Shown here piece by piece: positions 1-6,969 of a DNA stretch of 36,046 nt. The stretch comes from Hyphomicrobiales bacterium (GTDB taxonomy: Bacteria > Pseudomonadota > Alphaproteobacteria > Rhizobiales > Hyphomicrobiaceae). The stretch's first letter is position 1; every line of letters begins with the position of its first letter. The notes beneath the pieces are model-generated. The model ran no database searches. It saw nothing but the letters and a program-made list of their open reading frames with translations, and had not been told where the DNA came from. Both the position numbers and the translations under genes were made by a program. The stretch is from contig JANXRM010000482.1 in NCBI GenBank assembly GCA_025353015.1, positions 1 through 36,046 on the forward strand. Reading direction: 5' to 3'.

Positions 1-302
1 TCGATGCGATGCGTTTGCAGCAACGCACCGAGTGCGTCGGCAACGGGGTGGCCGGTTTTTTCCTGACGACTTACGGCGTCCACGGCATCGCGCCACCACT
101 GCAACCGAATTTCGCCGATCAACGGCTCGCTGACAGTCGCCGGGATGCGGGCAAGCTCGCCGGCAAAAGCCGCCAGAGTAAGCAGCGAACCGGACGCTGC
201 GGCCGGCGCCAACAGAGCCGCGAGGTAGCGATCCGGCTCGTGGCTTCGGGCGAGGTCGCGAACCGTCGACTGAGCGGTTTGGATGGAAGGACGGTCGGCC
301 AC
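1..302 (-). CDS. Squalene/phytoene synthase family protein (N-terminal part, cut by window edge)
   Basis: About 100 codons of the N-terminus are inside the window; the gene continues past base 1. The translated stretch contains EPLIGEIRLQWWRDAVDAV, which matches the conserved early helix of the squalene/phytoene synthase (trans-isoprenyl diphosphate synthase) family. A preceding DRYLAALLAP-like segment also fits that family. The frame is closed upstream by a TAA at 315-317, so the first usable start is a GTG at 300-302. These enzymes condense prenyl diphosphates, but the aspartate-rich motifs lie outside the window, so substrate and activity cannot be judged. It follows the PuuD-like gene by 25 bases on the same strand. 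A family member downstream of secDF and the Mth938-like gene is the usual order in Hyphomicrobiales. Confidence 0.75.
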   Translation of the reverse strand, partial: MADRPSIQTAQSTVRDLARSHEPDRYLAALLAPAAASGSLLTLAAFAGELARIPATVSEPLIGEIRLQWWRDAVDAVSRQEKTGHPVADALGALLQTHRI

Positions 303-327
303 GTGATCATTCAGTTAAAGGCATCAT

Positions 328-930
328 TCAGTAAAGATGCGCCGCCCCGACCATGACGAACGTCACAACGATCGCCAGCACGAGATTGACCCGCGCGAAG
401 GTCCGCACACGCGCGCGCGCCGCGGCCATTTCGGCCGGCCCGGACGGGTTGTCACTGATCAGCGTGCGCAACGCCGGCCAGATCACCATGTGCACGACGA
501 CCCACATGGCGGTTGCCGCGATCACACCGGTCCAAAGCAACGCTGCCTTCCATGTTGGAATGTAGACAGCCGAGAGAAACACCCACCTGTCGAACAGATA
601 GCCCGTGGTCAGCAGCAGCCCGAAGCCGGACAGAACTGTTGCGTGCGAGGCGCGCCGGAAAGTCAGCGCCACACGCGGCACAATCAGTTTCATCAGCGTG
701 GCACGGGCTGCGTCATCGGCCTCGGCCAATGCGGCCAATTGTATGAAGTTGATGAACCAGATCATACCGACCCAGACGATACCAGCCAAGACGTGCAGCC
801 ATCGAACCAGAAACGAGGCAAGCCCAAGCACATCGACGGTCGAACCAGCAAGCCAAAGAGCCAGAATGACCGCGCACAGAACGAGACCGAGCAAGAACGC
901 GCTTTTGCCACTCGACAGTAGTTTCGCCAT
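328..930 (-). CDS. PuuD-like (urate oxidase N-terminal-type) multi-pass membrane protein
   Basis: A 200-residue integral membrane protein with about five hydrophobic segments (roughly residues 10-32, 37-65, 97-113, 130-153 and 180-199). The second carries WLHVLAGIVWVGMIWFINF, which resembles the membrane domain of PuuD, the bacterial membrane-bound urate hydroxylase (Urate_ox_N family). Full PuuD proteins carry a C-terminal cytochrome c domain. This one ends after the last helix and has no CxxCH motif, so it cannot transfer electrons in the same way and may not act on urate. The start follows the Mth938-like stop by 14 bases with a GGAG upstream. No purine-catabolism genes are nearby. The family call comes from motif resemblance, so another haem- or copper-type membrane family is possible. 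Confidence 0.55.
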   Translation of the reverse strand: MAKLLSSGKSAFLLGLVLCAVILALWLAGSTVDVLGLASFLVRWLHVLAGIVWVGMIWFINFIQLAALAEADDAARATLMKLIVPRVALTFRRASHATVLSGFGLLLTTGYLFDRWVFLSAVYIPTWKAALLWTGVIAATAMWVVVHMVIWPALRTLISDNPSGPAEMAAARARVRTFARVNLVLAIVVTFVMVGAAHLY

Positions 931-944
931 CCGAAAGGCTCCAC

Positions 945-1331
945 TTAAGCAACGGCAAGAAGGGCGGCGGCAACAGGCCGTCCCTCGGCCAGGAGGACGT
1001 TATAGGTGCGGCACGCAGCACCGGTATCCATGATATCGAGGCCGATGTGGGCCTCGGCGAAGGCGCGCCGAACCTCTGGCGAGGGCAGCTGATGCGCCCG
1101 GCCGGTCCCGAGCAACACGAAACCGATTTGGCTGCCTTCAGCGAAGACCCGGCAAAAGCTCTCTGGATCCAGCATATCGATTGCCGTCTCGGTCCAAGCG
1201 ACAATCGCTGACGGCAGACACAGCAGCGAGCCTTTATGGCTCATACCAGCAAAGCGAAATCCACCGTTGCCATAGGCATCGATCGGTGCACGTCCCGGAA
1301 ACACGCCGGTTCGGGCGTCCTGGTCAACCAT
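945..1331 (-). CDS. Mth938-like domain-containing protein
   Basis: A 128-residue soluble protein of the Mth938-like (DUF498) family, recognised by IDAYGNGGFRFAGMSHKGS near the N-terminus and SFCRVFAEGSQIGFVLLGTG in the middle. The family has a small alpha/beta fold. Its exact biochemical role is unsettled; a mitochondrial relative (NDUFAF3) helps assemble complex I. I chose the ATG at 1331 because GGAGG (1337-1341 on the minus strand) lies five bases upstream. A longer start at 1388 would begin one base after the secF stop but lacks that signal. It is co-oriented with secF and probably co-transcribed with the export operon, an arrangement common in alphaproteobacteria. Confidence 0.8.
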   Translation of the reverse strand: MVDQDARTGVFPGRAPIDAYGNGGFRFAGMSHKGSLLCLPSAIVAWTETAIDMLDPESFCRVFAEGSQIGFVLLGTGRAHQLPSPEVRRAFAEAHIGLDIMDTGAACRTYNVLLAEGRPVAAALLAVA

Positions 1332-1389
1332 ATGTCCCTCCAGGATTTCGGCCCTGCACTCCCCCGAGAGCAGAATCCAAGCACCCATT

Positions 1390-2349
1390 TCAAGCCTTGG
1401 CGCTGGTGACCTTGCGCTCCGCCGCATCGCCCGAATCGCGGCGCAGTCCAAGATAGCCGAGGATCGGCGCAGCGATGAAGATCGACGAATAGGTGCCGAC
1501 GACAATGCCAAACAGCATCGCAAAATTGAAGTTGCGGATGACTTCACCGCCGAAGATGTAGAGGGCCAGCAAAACGACGATCGCAGTGCAGGCGGTCAGT
1601 ATCGTCCGCGACAGCGTTTCGTTGATGGAAAGATCCAGCAGCTGATCGAGGTCCATGCGCTTGTAGCGGCGCAAGTTCTCGCGAATCCGGTCCGACACGA
1701 CGACCGTGTCGTTAACCGAGTAACCGAGAATGGTCAGCAAGGCCGCGATGATCGACAAGTCGAACTCGAACTGGAAGAGTGAGAACACGCCGACCGTCAG
1801 CAGCACGTCGTGCAACAACGCGACGATCGCACCGACAGCGAACTGCCATTCGAAACGGAACCAGACGTAGGTGACGATCGCAAACAGCGAAGCGAAGACG
1901 GCGATGACGCCGGAGCGCCGCAATTCCCCAGAAACTGCCGGGCCAACCACCTCGACGCGGCGTTGAATGTACCCCGATCCCAACGCTTCGATTGTTTTCT
2001 TCAGAGCGATCTGCTGCTCGGCCTCGCCGCCGGGTTGCTGCTCGATCCGGATCAGCACGTCGGTCGGCGCGCCGAACTGCTGGATCTGGACGCCACCAAG
2101 CCCCAGCTTGTGCAGCTTGTCGCGCATCGCAGTGATGTCGGCGGCAAGTCCGTCCTTCGACTGGACCTCGATCATCGAGCCGCCCTTGAAGTCGACGCCG
2201 TAATTGAGGCCCTTGACGAAGAACAGCGTCAACGAAATAGCCATGGCGACGATTGACATGCCGACGGCGATATCGCGATATTTCATGAAGGGCAGCCGCA
2301 GATCGTGCGGGAAGAAATCGAAGCCCTTGAAGTTCGGCACAAGCCGCAT
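1390..2349 (-). CDS. secF: Protein translocase subunit SecF
   Basis: A 319-residue inner-membrane protein, normal for SecF. With SecD it uses the proton gradient to complete export of proteins through SecYEG. The N-terminal helix (about residues 27-46) is followed by GVDFKGG at 51-57, the signature after TM1 of SecF. A periplasmic loop and five C-terminal helices follow, with the conserved polar stretch GYSVNDTVVVSDRIREN in TM4-TM5. The start ATG at 2349 has AAGG about 11 bases upstream. It lies 43 bases after secD on the same strand, as expected for the secDF operon. Confidence 0.97.
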   Translation of the reverse strand: MRLVPNFKGFDFFPHDLRLPFMKYRDIAVGMSIVAMAISLTLFFVKGLNYGVDFKGGSMIEVQSKDGLAADITAMRDKLHKLGLGGVQIQQFGAPTDVLIRIEQQPGGEAEQQIALKKTIEALGSGYIQRRVEVVGPAVSGELRRSGVIAVFASLFAIVTYVWFRFEWQFAVGAIVALLHDVLLTVGVFSLFQFEFDLSIIAALLTILGYSVNDTVVVSDRIRENLRRYKRMDLDQLLDLSINETLSRTILTACTAIVVLLALYIFGGEVIRNFNFAMLFGIVVGTYSSIFIAAPILGYLGLRRDSGDAAERKVTSAKA

Positions 2350-2392
2350 GAGTGCAACTACCTTCCGTAAGACTGGCCGTTGAAACGAGCCG

Positions 2393-4018
2393 TTAGACGG
2401 GAATTTCGAAGCCGCGGCGCTGGCCGGCGCCCGTCTGATTCTTGAGCCAGATCGACACCAACAGGCGCACGACCGTGACCGACGCGAAGATCGACGTGAG
2501 AATACCGAACGTCAGCGTGATCGCGAAACCGCGGATCGGACCGGAGCCGAGCCAGAACATGACGGCGGCGCAGGCAAGCGTCGTCAACTGCGAGTCGGCG
2601 ATGGTCACGAAAGCGCGCGTGAACCCTGCGTCGATGGCAGCAATCGGTGTCTTGCCGGCGCGCACTTCTTCGCGGATACGCTCGTAGATCAGCACGTTGG
2701 CATCGACGGCCATGGCAACGCCGAGCACGAGGCCCGCGATACCAGGCAGCGTCAGCGTCGAGCCGAAAACGGTCATCAGCGCCACGGTCAGGATCAAGTG
2801 CACCAAGAGCCCGACGCACGCAAACATCCCGAACGTGCCGTAGGCAAAGACCGCGAGGATCAAGGTCGCGACGCCGCCGATGATACCCGCGAGCTTGCCA
2901 GCGTTGATGGAATCAGCACCAAGAGACGGCCCGATGGTACGCTCTTCGACGATCGTGAGTTCTGTTGGCAGTGCGCCGGAGCGCAATTGCAGCGCCAGAG
3001 CGGTGGCACTTTCAGCCGTGAACCGGCCCGAGATCTGGCCAGAGCCACCGAGGATCGCGCTTTGGATGACCGGCGCCGAAATCACCGTCTTATCGATCAG
3101 GATGGCAAAGGGTTTGCCTATATTGACTTGCGTAAAGGCCCCGAAGCTGCGGGCGCCGGTCTGGTTGAACCGAAACGAGAGGATCCACTGACCGTCGCGC
3201 GAGTCCTGGCCCGGCTGCGCGTCGACGAGATCATCGCCCTGTACGATCGGATCGTCGCGGAGGAGATAGCGCTCCACATAGCCATCTGCCGATGGAAAGA
3301 CCTGGAAACCGGCCGGTGCGCGGCCCTGATCGGCATCCTCAGGCGTCATGCTTGGATGCACTTCGTGGAACGTCAGCTTGGCAGTTTTCCCAATGATCTC
3401 TTTGAGCTCGGTGGTGTCCTGCAATCCTGGGAATTGCACCAAGATACGGTCCCGTCCCTGGCGCACGACCGTTGCTTCCGCGTTCCCCAAGCCGTTGATG
3501 CGGCGGTTGATCGTCTCCATCGCCGCGCCGATCGCATTGCTTTGCCGCTGCACGAAGCCCGGCTCGGTCGGGGTGATGATGATGACGCCGCCATCGGCCT
3601 TGGTCACCTCGATGTCATTGCCTGATGACCCGGTGATCGCATTGCCGACCAGCTGCACGACCTTCGCGCGCAACTCCTTGATCGCCGCGTCTGTTTGCTC
3701 CGGCTTGGTCATCCGGATCTGCACCGAATTACCGACGATGGCGACGGATGCCTGCATCTTGCCGTCGGCGACCACGACTTTCCGGGCATCGAGGCGCAAC
3801 TTTTTCAGCCAATCCTTTTTCAGCTCTTCGCTGTTGGCGGCGAGCAGAATATGCGCCCCGCCCTGCAGGTCGAGCCCGAACGGCATCTGCAGATGCGGGA
3901 CGTAGCTTGGCCAGCTCTTGACCGTTTCCTTCGAAAACAGATTTGGCATGGCAAGCAGCATCCCGAGCAGGCACGTGCCCAAGATCGACAGGACTTTCCC
4001 GCGCGAAAAATGCAGCAT
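2393..4018 (-). CDS. secD: Protein translocase subunit SecD
   Basis: A 541-residue inner-membrane protein. SecD and SecF form the RND-related complex that helps pull preproteins out of the SecYEG channel on the periplasmic side. Visible are the N-terminal helix (about residues 8-25), the signature GLDLQGGAHILL at 48-59, a large periplasmic P1 region, and a C-terminal block of hydrophobic helices. The C-terminal block contains VDANVLIYERIREE, the conserved TM4 motif. The start at 4018 has AAGG eight bases upstream. The gene follows yajC by 93 bases and precedes secF. Confidence 0.97.
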   Translation of the reverse strand: MLHFSRGKVLSILGTCLLGMLLAMPNLFSKETVKSWPSYVPHLQMPFGLDLQGGAHILLAANSEELKKDWLKKLRLDARKVVVADGKMQASVAIVGNSVQIRMTKPEQTDAAIKELRAKVVQLVGNAITGSSGNDIEVTKADGGVIIITPTEPGFVQRQSNAIGAAMETINRRINGLGNAEATVVRQGRDRILVQFPGLQDTTELKEIIGKTAKLTFHEVHPSMTPEDADQGRAPAGFQVFPSADGYVERYLLRDDPIVQGDDLVDAQPGQDSRDGQWILSFRFNQTGARSFGAFTQVNIGKPFAILIDKTVISAPVIQSAILGGSGQISGRFTAESATALALQLRSGALPTELTIVEERTIGPSLGADSINAGKLAGIIGGVATLILAVFAYGTFGMFACVGLLVHLILTVALMTVFGSTLTLPGIAGLVLGVAMAVDANVLIYERIREEVRAGKTPIAAIDAGFTRAFVTIADSQLTTLACAAVMFWLGSGPIRGFAITLTFGILTSIFASVTVVRLLVSIWLKNQTGAGQRRGFEIPV

Positions 4019-4111
4019 GGGTCATGCCTTTTTCATAGAGTAACGAAGGGCAGAGAAACCAAAAGCTTGCCAAACGAAGGACGGGACCCGCCAAGCCCCT
4101 GATGCGACGTC

Positions 4112-4444
4112 TTACACGCTTTCCTTGACCGGCTCGCCCTTGCCGCGAACATCGGCCACCGAGCCGCGCGTCACGCGAATGCGCATCTGCTCGTTCAACT
4201 CGACCTCGATCTCGTTTTCGCCCTCTTTGACCTTGATGACCTTGCCGATGAAGCCATTGCCGAGAACGACGGTATCGCCGCGGCGGACTTTCTCGACCAT
4301 TTCCTTGTGCGACTTGGCGCGCTGCTGTTGCGGCCGGATGACCAGGAAATAGAAAATCGGCAACATCAGCGCCAATGGCACCAGCAGGCTCGACAAGGGA
4401 TCGCCGCCGGGCGCCTGGGCAAAGGCCGGAGTAATGAACAGCAT
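4112..4444 (-). CDS. yajC: Sec translocon accessory subunit YajC
   Basis: A 110-residue single-pass membrane protein of the SecDF-YajC complex. One hydrophobic helix (about residues 18-36) is followed directly by FLVIRPQQQR, the YajC hallmark. A basic cytoplasmic domain with RRGDTVVLGNGFIGKV comes next. An open frame continues upstream to 5578 on this strand, but that part is antisense to the DUF815 gene. The true start is the ATG at 4442-4444, with GAGGA about nine bases upstream. It is the first gene of the minus-strand export operon and is divergent from the DUF815 gene. The promoter should therefore lie in 4445-4735, although I cannot pick out convincing -35/-10 boxes. Confidence 0.95.
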   Translation of the reverse strand: MLFITPAFAQAPGGDPLSSLLVPLALMLPIFYFLVIRPQQQRAKSHKEMVEKVRRGDTVVLGNGFIGKVIKVKEGENEIEVELNEQMRIRVTRGSVADVRGKGEPVKESV

Positions 4445-4608
4445 GGGCTTCGGTCCTCGAGGTAGGGAAGCGAGAATTGGAAAAGCGTATGAGGCCGCCG
4501 GTCCGATGACCAAGCCCTGAAGGCTCGACCAAGACCGCGGCACCGGATCGTCGGGATTCCGCGCCGGACTATAGTAGGCCGCGCTCCGATTGCAACCGAA
4601 AGCCTGCT

Positions 4609-4641
4609 CCTCTCCCCGTGACGTGCAACCACGGGGAGAGG
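4609..4641. repeat. Perfect 12-bp inverted repeat (REP-like palindrome)
   Basis: CCTCTCCCCGTG at 4609-4620 is exactly mirrored by CACGGGGAGAGG at 4630-4641 across a nine-base spacer. It sits between the divergent starts of yajC and the DUF815 gene, so it is upstream of both and is not a transcription terminator for either. Palindromes with a CCTCTCCCCG core are, from my general knowledge, widely scattered in intergenic regions of Hyphomicrobiales genomes. A dispersed REP-like element is therefore the simplest reading; a structured 5' leader is the alternative. Confidence 0.7.
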
Positions 4642-4735
4642 GGACGTGACGCAACGACAGGGGTCGTCTATAGAGGCCCGCCACAATCACAGCATCGCAA
4701 TCGCCGAATTTTCTTGCCGGAGCCCGTCCTCGCCC

Positions 4736-5620
4736 ATGGCCACCCAAAAGTCTGCCGACGCATCCCTGATCGACCGGCTGGAGCGGCTGGCCGCAGCACT
4801 CGAACGCATGGCGCCGCCCGCCGCGCCGCCGATCGATTTCGAGGCGGCGGAGGCCTTCGTCTGGCAGTCGGCGCCCGAAGCCTTCATTCCCGTCCCCTCG
4901 GTCAATCGCCAGCCTCTGGCCTTGCTGAAAGGCATCGAGCGCGCGTCGGACCAGTTGCTGGAAAACACCCGGCGCTTTGCCGATGGGCTGTCGGCCAACA
5001 ACGCGCTGCTCTGGGGCGCCCGGGGCATGGGCAAGTCGAGCCTCGTCAAGGCGGCGCATGCCGAGGTTCGCCGCGGCTTGGCCAAGGCGAAAGCCAAGCA
5101 TGACCTGAAGCTCGTCGAGATCCATCGCGAGGACATCGCGACCATGCCGCGCTGCCTCGCCCACATGCGTCAGAGCCCGCACCGCTTCATCGTGTTCTGC
5201 GACGACCTCTCGTTCGACAAGGACGACACGTCCTACAAGTCGCTGAAGGCTGTACTCGAGGGCGGCATCGAAGGCCGGCCCGAGAACGTGATTTTCTATG
5301 CCACCTCCAATCGTCGCCACCTGATGCCGCGCGACATGATGGACAACGAGCGCGCAACCGCGATCAATCCCGGCGAGGCGATCGAGGAAAAGGTATCCCT
5401 GTCCGACCGTTTCGGGCTCTGGCTCGGCTTCCACAACGGCAATCAGGACCAGTATCTCGACATGGTGCGCGGCTATGCGGCGCATCACAAGATCAAGATC
5501 AAGGATGACGAGCTGGTCCGCGAAGCTTTGGAATGGAGCGTTACGCGCGGTGGCCGCTCCGGCCGTGTGGCGTGGCAATACATCCAGGACCTCGCGGGCC
5601 GGTTGGGCGTCCGGCTTTAG
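4736..5620 (+). CDS. DUF815 family AAA-type ATPase
   Basis: A 294-residue cytoplasmic P-loop ATPase of the DUF815 family. Walker A is GARGMGKS at residues 94-101 and Walker B is FIVFCDDLSF at 151-160. A sensor-like ATSNRRHLMPRDM follows, then a C-terminal helical lid. Its role is not established; the family resembles AAA+ loaders. The start is taken at the second in-frame ATG (4736), where the conserved N-terminal sequence begins. An earlier in-frame start at 4646 would run through the palindrome-containing leader. The gene is divergent from yajC, which is its common partner in alphaproteobacteria. Confidence 0.9.
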   Translation: MATQKSADASLIDRLERLAAALERMAPPAAPPIDFEAAEAFVWQSAPEAFIPVPSVNRQPLALLKGIERASDQLLENTRRFADGLSANNALLWGARGMGKSSLVKAAHAEVRRGLAKAKAKHDLKLVEIHREDIATMPRCLAHMRQSPHRFIVFCDDLSFDKDDTSYKSLKAVLEGGIEGRPENVIFYATSNRRHLMPRDMMDNERATAINPGEAIEEKVSLSDRFGLWLGFHNGNQDQYLDMVRGYAAHHKIKIKDDELVREALEWSVTRGGRSGRVAWQYIQDLAGRLGVRL

Positions 5621-5701
5621 GAGCCTGTTCGCGGAGTGCTTGGCAAATCGCTTATGTGCAGCCTAGGGTTGGCTCGATAATATTTCTACCTGAGGATGGC
5701 C

Positions 5702-6892
5702 ATGGACCGGGCGACACAGATCACGCTCCTCAAGCGATTACTCACCTTCGTCGAGACCAAGACCACAGCCATGGCCGATGCGCCCTGGCGCAACGAAGTG
5801 GCATCCTACCATTGCCCGGACCGCCTTGCCGCCGAGCAAGCGCAGCTGTTCCGCCAGCGGCCGGTCTTCATGGGGCTCTCGTGCGACTGGGTGAAGCCCG
5901 GTGCCTTCAGGACGGACGACTACGCAGGCGTGCCGGTTTTGGTCACGCGCGGCCGCGACGGCACGCTCCGCGCCTTCCTGAACGTGTGCCGGCACCGCGG
6001 CGCCAAGGTCGCTCAGGGTTGCGGCACAGCCTCCGTGTTCACGTGCCCCTATCACGCCTGGACCTACGACGTGCAGGGTGGTCTGCGCGGCATCCCCGAT
6101 GAAGCTTCGTTCCCCGGCATTCGCGCCGAACGCGGCGGGCTGACACCGCTGCCGCTCGCCGAAAAGCACGGCATGGTCTGGGTCATTCCAACGGTTGCCG
6201 AGGATCGCGCAGCCACGTTCGATATCGATCCCTGGCTCGGTGGTCTCGGCCACGAACTCGAAAGCTACGGCATCGGCAAATATCATTTCTACGACCGCCG
6301 CGTCGTGCGCGAGGAGATGAATTGGAAGATCCTCGTCGACACGTTCTTCGAGAGCTATCACATCCAATTCCTGCACAAGGACTCCTTGACCAGCATCCTG
6401 CACTCGAACATGGCGGACTTCGAAGCCTTCGGCCCGAACTTCCGCCTGACCTTCCCGCGCACCAAGCTCGAGCGCCTCCGCCAGCAACCCGAAGCGTCGT
6501 GGGATGCCGTCTGGAACACGGCGATGGTCTACTCGCTGTTTGCCAACACCGTGTTCGTGATGCAGGGCGACCACATCGAGATTTTCCGCATCTTTCCGGC
6601 CGACGGCCGCGTCGACCGCGCGGTTATGGAAACGGCGCTCTACGTGCCGGTAATGCCGTCGACCGCCGAAGACAAGCGCCACTGGGACGCCAACATGGAT
6701 CTCGTCATGAAGGTCGTGACCACAGAGGATTTCCCCGCCGGGCGCACGATGCAGATCGGCTTTGATTCCGGCGCCCAGAGCCACATCGTCTATGGTCGCA
6801 ACGAACCGGGGCTGATCCATTTCCACCAGTCGATCCAGACGGCGATCGGCATGGGCTTCGGTGCGCCGACAAAAGCGCAGGCGGCCGAATAA
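5702..6892 (+). CDS. Rieske-type ring-hydroxylating oxygenase alpha subunit
   Basis: A 396-residue protein with an N-terminal Rieske [2Fe-2S] domain: C96 and H98 in NVCRHRG and C115 and H118 in FTCPYHAW. A catalytic domain follows with the non-haem iron motif DTFFESYHIQFLH, where H220 and H225 would bind iron. Such proteins insert oxygen into aromatic or other organic substrates using electrons from a separate reductase. No reductase, ferredoxin or beta subunit is adjacent, so the partner must be elsewhere and the substrate is unknown. Of two close ATGs (5696 and 5702) I prefer 5702, because GAGG at 5692-5695 gives six-base spacing. It lies upstream of mcd on the same strand, about 77 bases from the favoured mcd start. 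Confidence 0.85.
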   Translation: MDRATQITLLKRLLTFVETKTTAMADAPWRNEVASYHCPDRLAAEQAQLFRQRPVFMGLSCDWVKPGAFRTDDYAGVPVLVTRGRDGTLRAFLNVCRHRGAKVAQGCGTASVFTCPYHAWTYDVQGGLRGIPDEASFPGIRAERGGLTPLPLAEKHGMVWVIPTVAEDRAATFDIDPWLGGLGHELESYGIGKYHFYDRRVVREEMNWKILVDTFFESYHIQFLHKDSLTSILHSNMADFEAFGPNFRLTFPRTKLERLRQQPEASWDAVWNTAMVYSLFANTVFVMQGDHIEIFRIFPADGRVDRAVMETALYVPVMPSTAEDKRHWDANMDLVMKVVTTEDFPAGRTMQIGFDSGAQSHIVYGRNEPGLIHFHQSIQTAIGMGFGAPTKAQAAE

Positions 6893-6969
6893 CGCCAACA
6901 CTGGACACGCGGTAGCCTCGGGTGAAATCGGAACGCCCCGAGGATCGCACGGCTAAAGGATTGGAACGC

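Noticed and set aside
328-930. Complete membrane-bound urate hydroxylase PuuD
   Set aside because: There is no cytochrome c domain or CxxCH motif, the protein is about half the normal length, and no purine-degradation genes are adjacent.
4445-5578. Minus-strand open frame of nearly 380 codons continuous with yajC
   Set aside because: It is antisense to the clearly conserved DUF815 ATPase, its sequence resembles no known family, and YajC has its own start with a ribosome-binding site. Long antisense frames are common in GC-rich genes.
5738-6901. 387-codon minus-strand open frame
   Set aside because: It is fully antisense to the Rieske oxygenase gene, whose motifs are intact. It is a codon-bias shadow.
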